Positions 44,317 to 54,000 of a DNA stretch of 64,000 bases are shown one piece after another. Below the pieces are notes generated by a model. The model worked only from the letters and a program-made list of their open reading frames with translations, was not told the DNA's origin and ran no database searches. Location of the stretch: assembly GCA_963813435.1 (NCBI GenBank), contig CAWEYY010000002.1, forward strand, positions 310,001 through 374,000. Direction: 5' to 3'. The DNA is from AC-32 sp963813435 (GTDB lineage: Bacteria > Actinomycetota > Thermoleophilia > Gaiellales > Gaiellaceae). The position numbers and the translations under genes were made by a program. Numbering within the stretch: position 1 is the first letter of the stretch; each line of letters opens with the position of its first letter.

Positions 44317-44697
44317 TCAGGGCCAGACCTCGCCCTCGACGAGCTCGACCGAGTTGCCGGCCGGGTCACGTACGTACAGCGAGCGACCGCCCGGCGCCCA
44401 CTCGTGCTCGTGCTCGATCTCGACGCCGTGCTCGCGGAGGCGCTCGGCGAAGGCATCGAGGTCGGGGACCGAGAGTGCGATGTGTCCCGGCCCGCGGGCT
44501 CCGTGCGACGGGACCAGGCGGCCCGGGACCTCGGAGCGCGACGGGTCGAAGATCAGGAGGACGCCACCGTCGTCCAGGCGGAACACGGCGCTCAGCTCGT
44601 TCGGCTCGCGCAGCTGCCGAAGGCCGAGGACGTCGGAGTAGAACGCGGCCGCGACGACGACATCGTCCGCGTAGAGGACGGTCTCGTAGATGCGCAC
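44317..44697 (-). CDS. VOC (glyoxalase/bleomycin resistance) family protein
   Basis: 126 residues from GTG 44697. It has two beta-alpha-beta-beta-beta units: YETVLYADDVVVAAAFYSDVLGL at the start and GHIALSVPDLDAFAERLREHG in the middle, ending with YVRDPAGNSVELVEG, which carries the typical C-terminal metal Glu. VOC proteins include lyases, dioxygenases and resistance proteins, so the reaction cannot be named. It is divergent from the next gene and lies upstream of a cupin remnant. Confidence 0.88.
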   Translation of the reverse strand: MRIYETVLYADDVVVAAAFYSDVLGLRQLREPNELSAVFRLDDGGVLLIFDPSRSEVPGRLVPSHGARGPGHIALSVPDLDAFAERLREHGVEIEHEHEWAPGGRSLYVRDPAGNSVELVEGEVWP

Positions 44698-44767
44698 GGC
44701 GCGAGTGTGACGGAACCTTCGCGCGTTCCACGGTGTAGGTAGGGCGACCCTTCGAAAGGAGCTCGGA

Positions 44768-45370
44768 ATGAAGCGCCTCGCGCTCGTGTTCGTCCTCGTC
44801 GCCGCAGCGGTGCTCGCGCCGGCCGCGCTCGCCAAGGGGCCTTCCGAGGCCACAATCACGGGGCCGGGGCTCGCGAAAGCCCTCTCGATCAGCGGCAACG
44901 GCGAAAGCCAGGGCACGGCCCTCGGGTACCTGACGGAGTACGCCGGCTTCTTCCCGGCCGTGTTCGGGCAGATCCCCGATCCGATGCTCCACGGACGGCC
45001 GTCGGGAACCCTCGGCCCGAAGTACACGATCCACTACGTCGTCCCCGATGGTGAGAGCACGAAGCACCGGATCGTCCAGGACCTCTACCCGTACGCGCGC
45101 GGCGGCCCGGTCACCCACATGAAGGCCGGCCAGCTGATCTTCGGCGACCGGAGCCGCGGTGGCTGGTACCGCGGTGATCCCGCGCTCGAGGCGCTGCTCG
45201 TTCGCAACGGTCTCCCCCGAACCGCGCCGCGTCTCAGGGCGAGGCCCGCACCGAGGCCCCACGGCGGAAACGACACCGCGATGAAGCTCGGCATCGGAGC
45301 ACCTATTGCCTTGCTGCTGGCCGGAGGTGCAGCGTTCGTCGCGAGACGCAGGTTCCGAAAGCTGGGCTAG
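44768..45370 (+). CDS. hypothetical secreted protein with C-terminal membrane anchor
   Basis: 200 residues from ATG 44768 with AAAGGAG seven bases upstream. A signal peptide (1-22) is followed by an exported domain (about 25-150) with YLTEYAGFFPAVFGQIPDP and GPKYTIHYVVPD, then a Pro/Arg linker and a C-terminal helix (about 172-190) followed by basic residues. The topology is that of an anchored surface protein without an LPXTG motif. The family was not recognised. Its stop shares CTAG with dnaE. Confidence 0.75.
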   Translation: MKRLALVFVLVAAAVLAPAALAKGPSEATITGPGLAKALSISGNGESQGTALGYLTEYAGFFPAVFGQIPDPMLHGRPSGTLGPKYTIHYVVPDGESTKHRIVQDLYPYARGGPVTHMKAGQLIFGDRSRGGWYRGDPALEALLVRNGLPRTAPRLRARPAPRPHGGNDTAMKLGIGAPIALLLAGGAAFVARRRFRKLG

Positions 45371-48300
45371 GCGACCGCAGCCTCGCCGAGGAGCGCCTTC
45401 ACCTCGGCGAAGAAGTCCGGCTCCGGCTTCACGCGGAACTTCGCCCCGAGCTGGAACGTGCGCGGGCCTTCGGAGGTGACGAGGTCGAAGACGACCGGGG
45501 CCTCGCCCGGGAAGTCGCGAACGACCGCGGCGAGCTCGCGGATGATCCCCGCGCGCGTGGCGCGCGCGTCGAGCTTCAAACGCACCTCGCGGCGCTCGGG
45601 TGTCGCCTCAAACGACGAGACCTCCATCGCGATCAGCTTCGTCTCCCCCTCCTTGTGGTCGATGCGCGCTTTGACGACGAGCACAGCATCCGTGATCAGC
45701 AGCTCGCGCGCGGCGGCGTAGACGGAGTTGAAGACGACTACCTCGGTGCTCCCGAGCACGTCGTCGAGCCGCATGAAGACCATCGGCTCGCCCTTCTTCG
45801 TGGTCAGCTGCTTCAGCGCCGAGACGATTCCGGCCACGGTCACGACCTCGCCGTCGCGGCGGCGGTCGAGCTCGGCGAGCGACGCGTCGGTCTTGCGCCT
45901 GAGCTGCGCGCGGATCGCCTCGAGCGGGTGCTCGGAGACGTAGAGGCCGAGCGTCTCCTTTTCGAGCCGCAGCAGCTCGTTCTTCTCGAACTCCTCGGAG
46001 CCGATCGGCGGGGGCTCGAGCTTCTCCTCGACTTCGGCGAAGAGCGAGCTCTGTCCGCGCAGCCGTTCGTCCGAGGCGCGCTGGCCGTGCGAGAGCGCGT
46101 GCTCCAGCGCCTCGAGCATCCCGCGCCGTGAGGCGCCTGTCGAGTCGAGCGCGCCGCACTTGACCAGCGACTCGAGCGCGCGCTTGTTCACGACCTGCGG
46201 GTCGACGCGCTCGGTGAAGTCCCACAGCGACGCGAACGGGCCGCCTTCCTCGCGAGCGCTGACGATCGCACGAGCCGCCGAGTCGCCGACGTTCTTGACC
46301 GCGTTCAGGCCGAACCGGATCCGTCCCTCGACAACGGCGAAGTCGCATTCAGAGGAGTTCACCTCCGGCGGCAGCACCTCGATCTCGATCTCGCGACACG
46401 CGTTGACGTAGAACGGCACCCGGTCCTTGGTGTTCATCACCGAGGAGATCAGCGCGGCCATGTACTCCTTCGGGTGGTGGGCCCGCAACCACGCGGTGCG
46501 GTAGGCGATGAGCGCGTAGCAGGCGGCGTGCGACTTGTTGAACGAGTAGTCCTGCGCCTGCTCCATGTCTTTCCAGAGCTGGTTGGCGACCCCGGGCGTG
46601 ACCGAGTTCGCCGCGCACCCCTCCAGGAACTTGTCCTTGAGAGACGCCATCAGCTCGTGGATCTTCTTGCCGATCGCCTTGCGGAGATCGTCGGCCTCGG
46701 CGGGCGTGAAGCCGGCGAGCTGCTTGGCGATCTCCATGTACTGCTCCTGGTAGATGCAGATGCCGTACGTGAGGCCGGTGATCGGCTCCAGGCGCTCGTC
46801 CGGGAACGTGACCGCTTCCTGCCCCGCCTTCCGCCGCGCGTAGACCGGGATGTACGACATCGGCCCAGGGCGGTAAAGCGCGACGAGGGCGATCAGATCC
46901 TCGAACTCGGTCGGCTTGACCTGGCGCAGCGCCTCGCGCATGCCCGACGACTCGAACTGGAAGACCCCGGTGGCGTCGCCGCGCTGCAGCATCTTGTAGG
47001 TCACGGGGTCGTCGAGCGGGATCGTGCCGATGTCGACGCCGCCGACGAGCTCGACCGCCTTGTCGATCACGTCGAGATTGCGAAGGCCGAGGAAGTCGAT
47101 CTTCAGCAGCCCGAGCGCCTCGACGTCGTTCATCGCGAACTGCGTGACGACCTCCTGGTCGGCGCCCTTCTGCTGGAGCGGGACGACTTCGGTGAGCGGC
47201 CGGTCCGAGATGACCACGCCGGCCGCGTGGATCGAGTCCTGGCGGACGAGTCCCTCGAGCGGCCTCGCAAGGTCAACGATCTCGCGGACGAGCGGGTCCG
47301 AGTCGTAGGCGGTCTTGAGCTCGGTCCCGGGCTTGAGGCACTCGTCGAGGTAGACCTTCGGCCCCTCGGGGATCAGCTTCGCGATCTTGTCGACGGTCCC
47401 GTACGGAATCTCGAGCACGCGGCCCGAGTCGCGCACGGCGGCGCGAGCCATCATCGTCCCGAAGGTGATGATCTGGGCGACGCGGTCGCGCCCGTACTTC
47501 TCGGCGACGTAGTTGATCACCCGGTCGCGGCCGGCGACCGCGAAGTCGATGTCCATGTCGGGCATGGACTTGCGACCGGGGTTGAGCATCCGCTCGAAGA
47601 GCAGCCCGTAGCGAATCGGGTCGACGTCGGTGATTTCGAGGCAGTACGCGGCGAGGCTTCCCGCCGCCGAGCCGCGGCCCGGCCCCACCGAGATGCCGTT
47701 GCGCTTCGCGAAGGCGATGAAGTCCCAGACGATGAGGAAGTAGTCGGCGAACCCCATCTCCTTGATCGTCTTGAGCTCGAACCGCAGCCGCTCCTGCAGC
47801 TCGGGCGTCACCTGGTCATAGCGCTTCTGCAGGCCCCTCTCGCAGAGCTCGACCAGGAACTCGAACGCGTCCCGCCCCTCCGGGACCGGGAAGCTCGGCA
47901 GGAGGATCTTCCCGAGTTCGAGCTCGACGTTGCAGCGCTCGGCGATCTCGAGCGTCCGCGCCATTGCGCCCTCGAGCCCCGGGAAGTCGAGCGCCATCTC
48001 GGCCTCCGACTTGAAGAAGAACTGGTCGGTGTCGAAGCGCCAGTGGTTCGGGTTCTTGAGCGAGTCGCCCGACTGGATGCACAGGAGCGCCTCGTGCGCC
48101 TTCGCGTCCTCGTGCCGGAGGTAGTGGACGTCGCCGGTCGCAACCAACGGCAGCCCTGCCTCCTCCGCGAGCCCGGTGAGGAGCGGGTTGATCCGCGCCT
48201 GGACGTCGATGCCTGCGTTCTGGATCTCGACGTAGGTCGAGTCGCGCCCGAAGATCTGCGCGAGCCGGTCGAGCTCAGCGCGCGCGTCGGCCGGGCGGTT

Positions 48301-48738
48301 CTCCTCGAGTGCCTTGCAGACCCGGCCCGAGAGGCAGCCCGAGAGCGCGACCAGCCCGCTCGCGTGCTGCTCGAGCAGCTCCCAGTCGACCCGCGGCTTG
48401 TAGTAGTAGCCCTCGAGGTAGCCGGCGGACGCGAGCTTGATCAGGTTCGCGTAGCCGGTGTTGTCCTCGGCGAGGATTGTCAGGTGCGCGTAGCCCTTCT
48501 TCTGGGCGTGCCGGTCTTCCGCGACGTAGACCTCGCAGCCGATCACCGGCTTGACGCCGTGCCTGCCCGTCTCCTTGACCAGCTCGACCGCACCGGCGAG
48601 CGAGCCGTGGTCGGTGAGCGCCACCGCCGGCATCTCGAGCTCCGCCGCGCGGGCCGCCAGAGCCGGGATCCGGCAGGCGCCGTCGAGGATCGAGTACTCG
48701 GAGTGAACGTGAAGATGAACGAAGCCGGCCTCTGCCAC
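45367..48738 (-). CDS. dnaE: DNA polymerase III subunit alpha
   Basis: 1123 residues from GTG 48738. The PHP domain begins FVHLHVHSEYSILDGA (6-21). The polymerase core has SVGPGRGSAAGSLAAY and the catalytic PDMDIDF near 393-399. Then come FGTMMARAAVRD, the tau-binding and helix-hairpin-helix parts, and an OB-fold domain (about 980-1060) with VTVAGIVSALKQLTTKKG. It is the replicative polymerase. A TACACT box lies ten bases upstream of the start. Confidence 0.96.
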   Translation of the reverse strand: MAEAGFVHLHVHSEYSILDGACRIPALAARAAELEMPAVALTDHGSLAGAVELVKETGRHGVKPVIGCEVYVAEDRHAQKKGYAHLTILAEDNTGYANLIKLASAGYLEGYYYKPRVDWELLEQHASGLVALSGCLSGRVCKALEENRPADARAELDRLAQIFGRDSTYVEIQNAGIDVQARINPLLTGLAEEAGLPLVATGDVHYLRHEDAKAHEALLCIQSGDSLKNPNHWRFDTDQFFFKSEAEMALDFPGLEGAMARTLEIAERCNVELELGKILLPSFPVPEGRDAFEFLVELCERGLQKRYDQVTPELQERLRFELKTIKEMGFADYFLIVWDFIAFAKRNGISVGPGRGSAAGSLAAYCLEITDVDPIRYGLLFERMLNPGRKSMPDMDIDFAVAGRDRVINYVAEKYGRDRVAQIITFGTMMARAAVRDSGRVLEIPYGTVDKIAKLIPEGPKVYLDECLKPGTELKTAYDSDPLVREIVDLARPLEGLVRQDSIHAAGVVISDRPLTEVVPLQQKGADQEVVTQFAMNDVEALGLLKIDFLGLRNLDVIDKAVELVGGVDIGTIPLDDPVTYKMLQRGDATGVFQFESSGMREALRQVKPTEFEDLIALVALYRPGPMSYIPVYARRKAGQEAVTFPDERLEPITGLTYGICIYQEQYMEIAKQLAGFTPAEADDLRKAIGKKIHELMASLKDKFLEGCAANSVTPGVANQLWKDMEQAQDYSFNKSHAACYALIAYRTAWLRAHHPKEYMAALISSVMNTKDRVPFYVNACREIEIEVLPPEVNSSECDFAVVEGRIRFGLNAVKNVGDSAARAIVSAREEGGPFASLWDFTERVDPQVVNKRALESLVKCGALDSTGASRRGMLEALEHALSHGQRASDERLRGQSSLFAEVEEKLEPPPIGSEEFEKNELLRLEKETLGLYVSEHPLEAIRAQLRRKTDASLAELDRRRDGEVVTVAGIVSALKQLTTKKGEPMVFMRLDDVLGSTEVVVFNSVYAAARELLITDAVLVVKARIDHKEGETKLIAMEVSSFEATPERREVRLKLDARATRAGIIRELAAVVRDFPGEAPVVFDLVTSEGPRTFQLGAKFRVKPEPDFFAEVKALLGEAAVA

Positions 48739-48747
48739 GGGAGGCCT

Positions 48748-48753
48748 AGTGTA
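48748..48753 (-). promoter_or_regulatory. candidate -10 box for dnaE
   Basis: On the minus strand TACACT ends nine bases before the GTG at 48738, so the leader would be only a few bases long. No clear -35 element is seen. Confidence 0.4.
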
Positions 48754-48821
48754 GAACCGCCTCCTGTCGGACTCGGCGCGCCGCCCGGACCATCAGTTGT
48801 CGCGCGTCCGCCGCCTGGCGA

Positions 48822-49067
48822 TCACCTCATCTCCCGGGCGAGCTCGGCCGCCACCCGACCAGCCGCTCGCTCGTCTCGATCGCCTCGCCGGCGCCCTCGC
48901 CGAGGCCGTCGAGGGACGTCGTCGAGCCGCGGCGCCGGATGGCCGCTCTCGACCCGCAGCCGCTCGATGAGGACGCTCGCCGCCTCTCGCGTCTCCGGGA
49001 ACTCCTCACCTGTCCGCTCGCAGAGAACGGCGGCGAGCGCATAGATCTGTCGCACGGTCGGCTTCAT
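48822..49067 (-). CDS. small hypothetical protein, DUF3072-like N-terminus
   Basis: 81 residues from ATG 49065-49067. The first half, TVRQIYALAAVLCERTGEEF followed by ETREAASVLIERL, resembles the helical DUF3072 repeat found in small actinobacterial proteins. The second half is Arg/Asp/Glu rich and low complexity. No other support exists, and the C-terminal part could be out of frame with an ancestral form. It stands alone upstream of dnaE on the same strand. Confidence 0.5.
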   Translation of the reverse strand: MKPTVRQIYALAAVLCERTGEEFPETREAASVLIERLRVESGHPAPRLDDVPRRPRRGRRRGDRDERAAGRVAAELAREMR

Positions 49068-49129
49068 GCCTCCATGGAAGCAGGCACTGACCCGAGCCGT
49101 GTGCCGAAAGTGTGAAACGTCATATCCCG

Positions 49130-49912
49130 CTACTGGCCCGGTTTCCAGCCCAGCGCTCGACACCAGGCGAAGGCCAAGTACGCATCCGGCGACCTCGACC
49201 AGTCGAGCCATGCGCGTCTCATTGCGTCGAGGTCGGCTGCTGTTGCAAGTCCGTGCTTCGTCGCGGAGCTCGCGTACCACGTGTCGCCGCAGTCCTCGGC
49301 CCGCTCCCGACCGAACGACTCCACGGCTTCGCCCGTACCGTGGCAGGCGAACTTGGACGTGGCGGTGACCCGATCGAAGCCGGCGCGCTCCAGCAGGCCG
49401 CGGAGCCGCCGGCCGCGATAGGGATCGGCGGCGTTCTCGAGCAGCCACACCTGTTCGCGAATCGTGTAGAACCGCCGCAGAAGCTCGTCGCCGGGACCGG
49501 CCAGGATCAGGCCGCCGTACTCGACGCAGGCGACCCCGAGAACGCCGCGCGGCTTGATGGTCCGTTTGATCTCGACGAGGCCGGCGAGCGGGTCGTCGAG
49601 CATCTCGAGCATCGAGTGACACAGACAGGCGTCGAAATGATCGGCCGGAAAGTCCAGGCCGTACACGTTGCCAACGCGGAACTCGACGTTCTCGATGCCT
49701 CGCTCGGCGGCATAGCGCCGTGCGTCGGCGAACTCCTCATCGTCCCGATCGACACCCACGACGTGACCGACGGCCCCCGCCAGTCCGAGCGTGATCGTTC
49801 CCTCGCCGCACCCGACATCCAGGACGAGGAACTCCTCCCTCAGGTGCGGAACGAGAAAGTCGGCGTGGTCCGCCGCGTTCCTGAGCTCGAGAGACGCCTC
49901 GAAGGCGCTAAG
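49130..49912 (-). CDS. SAM-dependent methyltransferase lacking a canonical start codon
   Basis: The reading frame encodes a class I methyltransferase: a lead helix ELRNAADHADFLVPHL, motif I LDVGCGEGTITLG near 49800, then VVGVDRDDEEFADARRYA, and DACLCHSMLEMLDDP. No ATG, GTG or TTG precedes motif I in frame, because the 3-prime end of the VOC gene (stop at 49915) overlies the place where about 15 N-terminal residues should be. The first usable start is GTG 49759, which would omit the SAM-binding loop. The gene is probably truncated and non-functional unless an unusual start is used. Confidence 0.65.
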   Translation of the reverse strand, partial: LSAFEASLELRNAADHADFLVPHLREEFLVLDVGCGEGTITLGLAGAVGHVVGVDRDDEEFADARRYAAERGIENVEFRVGNVYGLDFPADHFDACLCHSMLEMLDDPLAGLVEIKRTIKPRGVLGVACVEYGGLILAGPGDELLRRFYTIREQVWLLENAADPYRGRRLRGLLERAGFDRVTATSKFACHGTGEAVESFGRERAEDCGDTWYASSATKHGLATAADLDAMRRAWLDWSRSPDAYLAFAWCRALGWKPGQ

Positions 49913-49914
49913 CG

Positions 49915-50388
49915 CTATGAAGCTCCCATCTCGGCCATCGCTGCCTTGCTGCGCTCGGCCATCTCCTCCTCGGTCAGGTCCTCCTTGTGGGTCGCCATCG
50001 ACCAGACGTGCCCGAACGGGTCGGTGACGGTTCCGAAGCGGTCGCCCCAGAACATGTCCTCGAGGGCCATCGTCTCGGTCGCGCCGGCTTCGATCGCCTG
50101 CTCGAACGTCGCGTCGACGTCCTCGACGTAGAGGAAGAGCGACGCGGTCGGGCCGCCGCGCTCGGCGGGCGGGCGGACGCTCGACTGCTCGAACGGATCG
50201 GAGAGCATCAGCGTCGAGTCGCCGATCTTGATCTCCGCGTGCGCGATCTTGCCGTCGGGCCCCGGCATCCGCATCACTTCCTGGGCGCCGAAGGCCTTCG
50301 TGTAGAAGTCGATCGCCGTGGCCGTGTCCTCGACTGCGAGGTACGGCGTGATCGTGTGGTACCCGTCGGGTATCGGCTTGACAGCCAT
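49915..50388 (-). CDS. VOC family protein (PhnB-like)
   Basis: 157 residues from ATG 50386-50388 with AAGGGAGAG directly upstream. PDGYHTITPYLAVEDTATAI at residues 7-26 and a C-terminal MFWGDRFGTVTDPFGHVW are characteristic of the PhnB/YaeR-like VOC branch. A Glu/Met/Ala-rich helical end follows. The substrate is unknown. Its 3-prime end abuts the methyltransferase fragment. Confidence 0.88.
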   Translation of the reverse strand: MAVKPIPDGYHTITPYLAVEDTATAIDFYTKAFGAQEVMRMPGPDGKIAHAEIKIGDSTLMLSDPFEQSSVRPPAERGGPTASLFLYVEDVDATFEQAIEAGATETMALEDMFWGDRFGTVTDPFGHVWSMATHKEDLTEEEMAERSKAAMAEMGAS

Positions 50389-50453
50389 CTCTCTCCCTTC
50401 GGTAGCGGTCGTGGCCAGTGTAGGTGAACCCGAATTGCGCCGAGACGGTTCGC

Positions 50454-51056
50454 CTAGCCGCTGCGATCGGCCACGGTCAGCTCGGCCGCGTAGAGCTCGT
50501 AGGGCAGGCGCTCGAGCTCGCGGAGGCGCGGGTCGGGGACGGTAAAGAACCGTGGCAGCGCCCGATCCCGGAGCCAGTCGAGCCGGTCGTCGGTCGCCAG
50601 CACCTCGTCGATCGCGCGCCGGTCGCCGCCGAGCGCGACATGCTCCACACGCGCGCGCCAGGGCTCGAGCACGCGAAGTGTCGTCTCCGCCGCGACGCCG
50701 ACCAGCACGCGGGCCTGCTCCTCGCGCCGCCGGCGGAAGCGGTTCGCCGACGAGCCGCCCTTCTTGTGCTTTCCCTTCACGAAGCGCGTACCGACCTTCG
50801 ACACGACCAGCTGCTCGCCGTCGAGGACGCCGACCGCGTAGCCCCCGAGCCGAACGAGCAGCGCCGCGACCAGGTGGTCCTCAGCGAGCGCCTCGAAGAG
50901 CGGCCGGAGCTCGACGTGGTCGTAGTCACCCTCGTGGGCGAGCCCGAACGGGGGACGCACGGCGATCATCTCCGCGGGCGTCTCGATCCTGACCACCCCA
51001 TCGGCGTAGACGGTGCGCCCGGGTTCTCCCACGAGCGGGGAAAGCCGCTTGCGCAC
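50454..51056 (-). CDS. acVLRF1-type (Vms1-like) peptidyl-tRNA hydrolase / release factor
   Basis: About 200 residues from GTG 51056. The eRF1-like VLRF1 fold is suggested by VRLGGYAVGVLDGEQLVVSKVGTR and the loop KGKHKKGGSSANRFRRRREEQAR (about 93-115), where a GG-containing, basic loop replaces the GGQ of release factors. In eukaryotes Vms1 frees nascent chains on stalled ribosomes; the bacterial versions are inferred to do the same. No frame-preserving ATG is present, so the start is uncertain; the upstream cyclase gene ends at 51088. Confidence 0.78.
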   Translation of the reverse strand: MRKRLSPLVGEPGRTVYADGVVRIETPAEMIAVRPPFGLAHEGDYDHVELRPLFEALAEDHLVAALLVRLGGYAVGVLDGEQLVVSKVGTRFVKGKHKKGGSSANRFRRRREEQARVLVGVAAETTLRVLEPWRARVEHVALGGDRRAIDEVLATDDRLDWLRDRALPRFFTVPDPRLRELERLPYELYAAELTVADRSG

Positions 51057-51087
51057 GTTCTCGCGACCGATGAACCGCGGCCCTGCC

Positions 51088-54000
51088 CTAGGCGTGGCTC
51101 TTGCGATCTTCGGCCCCCTCGACAGGGCTCGTCTCGCCTGCCGCTGAGAGCAGATCGCGAGCCCGGCTTGCCGCGACGAGGCTCCCCTTCTCCTCGGCGA
51201 TCTCGATTGCCTCGCGCAGGACGGCTTCGGCCCCGTCGCCCCGGCCGGCCAGCCGCAGGATTCCGGCGTGGCCGATTCGTGTGAGCCACCGAAGATCGGG
51301 AAAGTCGGTGCTGTCCGCGAGAGCAACGGCTTCGCGGGCTAGTCGGTCGGACGCCTTCGTGTCTCCGCGCCGCGCGAGGACCTTCGCCCTGACGCAGCGC
51401 AGCAAGGCGTGCGAGTACACATCCTCGAGATCCGCGGACTCCTCGCTCGCGACCGTCAACCCCTCCGCTTCGTCGTCCCGCCCCTGGGCGCAGACGACCT
51501 CGGCGAGCAGCGCCGTGGTGGTCGAGAGCCACGAGAGCTCGCCGATCTCGGTCAGCTTGTCGTAGCCGCGACGAAGCTCGAGCTCGGCGCGGGCCGGATC
51601 GCCGGCCAGGAGCTCGACCCAACCCGCGAACTGGGCCAGGGGCCCGGCCAGCCACACGGTCAGCGCGACCTCCTCGAGCAGCGCCTTCGCGCGGTCGAGC
51701 AGCGTCCGCGCTTCGTCGAACCGGCCCATCTCCGCCGTGAATGTCGCCTGCGCGATCAGCGCGCTGGCCATCACCTTCCTGTCGCCCCGTGCCCGCCGGA
51801 GGACATCCTCACACCGCTTGAGCCCCTCGTCGGTACGGGTCGGTCCGGCCCAGATCGCCAGCGGGACCCACGACAGGCTCTCGAGCTCGTCGCGCCGGTC
51901 ACCGGCCTGCTGCGCATGCGCTGCGGCCTTCTCCCAGGCCTCCTCCGCGGCCGAGAACTGCGCGCGCACGAGAGACACGAGCCCAAGAAGCCCCCAGCCT
52001 TTGGCCAGCCCCCGTTGGTCGCCCGCCGCCTCGAACGCGGAGATCGCTCTGGTGGCCTCTCGTTCCGCTTCGTCGACCCACCCCTCGGGATTCCACGAAA
52101 TGTCGATCCAGAGCCCGATGATCGCTGCGTACGCCTCGAGGCTCGGGTCGCCCGACGCGGCCGCGGTTTCCCTCGTCTCGACGACGACGTCCTGGAGCCT
52201 GGCGAAGTCGCCGGTCTCGAACAGCGCGAACGCCAGCTGAATCAAGAGCTCGGCGCGCTCCGGCTCCCGCTCGGGCAACAGCGCAGCCGCCCGGGAGAGC
52301 AGCTTCACCGCGGCGGGCATGTCCCCGCGGCCGAAGGCCCGCCGGCCAGCGGCAGCCAGCACGGTCGCCGCACGCGCTCCGAGGCGGTCCGTCCGCTCGC
52401 TCGCAGGCCCGAGTTCGAGCAGCAGCTCTCTCGCCTGCGCGAGGTGATAGCCGACGATCTCCTCGTACTCGCCGGCCAGCTCCCTCGCGTCAACCTCGAG
52501 CCACTCCGCAAGCGCCTCGTGGTGATCCGCCCGGTCCGCCTTGGGGATCGCCTTGTAGGCAGCGTCCCGGACCAGGATGTGCGCGAAACGGAAGGACGTC
52601 TCGTCCTCGGTCTCCGAGTAGTCCGGTCTGATCAGCTCCTTGCGCGTGAGCGACTGCAGGCTGAGGATCACCCTCGGCCTCAGCTCCTTGGGCGAGAGCA
52701 GCGACACGGCCTTCCACGAGAACACGCGCCCGACGATCGAGGCCCGCTCGATCACGGCGCGTTCTTCCGGGTCTAGCCGTTCGAGGCGGGCGGTGAGAAG
52801 CGCATTGATCGTCGGCGGGATCGCCAGGCCCGTGAGATCCCCGGCGACCTGCCACTTGCCGTCCACGCGTCGAAGGATCCCGTCGTCGATGAGCATGCGG
52901 AGTGTCTCTTCCACGAAGAGCGGATTGCCCTCGGCCAGCTCCGCGATCCTGATCCGCGCCTCGCCGGTGAACTCCGCTCCGCTTGACAGGTTGCGAATGA
53001 GCCGGTTGATGTCGGCGGCACGCAGCGGCTCGAGCGCTACGAGCGTCGCGTTTTGCTTCGTACTCATCCAGCCTGGCCGAACCTCGAGGAGCTCCGGACG
53101 GGCGAGACACAGGAAGAGCACCGGCGCGGTCCTCATCCAGTCGGCCAGGTACTCGAGCAGGTCGAGGAAGGTCGCCTCACCCCACTGGATGTCGTCGAAG
53201 ACCACGACCAGTGGCCGTTTCTCGCCGAGGTGCTCGAAGAGCTTCCTCACGGCCCAGAAGGTCTCCTGGATGCCAGGCGTGTCCGGGCTCGCCCGGAGAA
53301 GCGTGGCCAGCCGCTCCCCTACGAGCACCGCGTCGCCCTTATCGCCGAGGAGCTCGGAGATCTTCCTCTGCGCCTCCTCCGGCCCGTCGCGCTCGTCGAT
53401 GCCGGCCGCCTCCCTCAGCACCGCCGCGATCGGCCAGAACGTGATGCCCTCGCCGTACGGCAGGCAGCGCCCTCTGAGCACCGTCGCGTGTCCCCGAACC
53501 TTGGCGAGGAACTCGTGACTGAGCCTCGACTTGCCGACCCCTGCGGCGCCGATCAGAGCCACGAGCGCGGCCTCGGCCCCCTCGGCCCTCTGCTCCAGGC
53601 CCTCGAGGACCGCGAGCTCGCGACCGCGGTCCACGAGCGGAGAGTCCAGACGGCGCGTCCAGCCCGGCGCCGAGGGGTCGAGCGCCAGCAGCCTGAACGC
53701 AGGAACAGGCTCCCGCAGCCCCTTCAGGGCCAGGGGGCCGACGTCCTCGACCGAGACGCACTCCCGGACGAGCCGGTACGTGGGCTCGCCGATGAGGATC
53801 TCGCCGGGCTGCGCCGCGCCCTCGAGACGTGAGGCCGTGTTGACCGTGTCACCGGCCACGAACGACTGGCCACGGCCGGGATCGCCGGCGATGACCTCGC
53901 CGGTGTTCAGGCCGGTCCGCGCGACGAGCGTGACCCCCCAGTCCCGCTGGAGCTCGTCGTTCAGCCTCCGAAGCTCGTCGCGCATCTCGAACGCCGCGCG

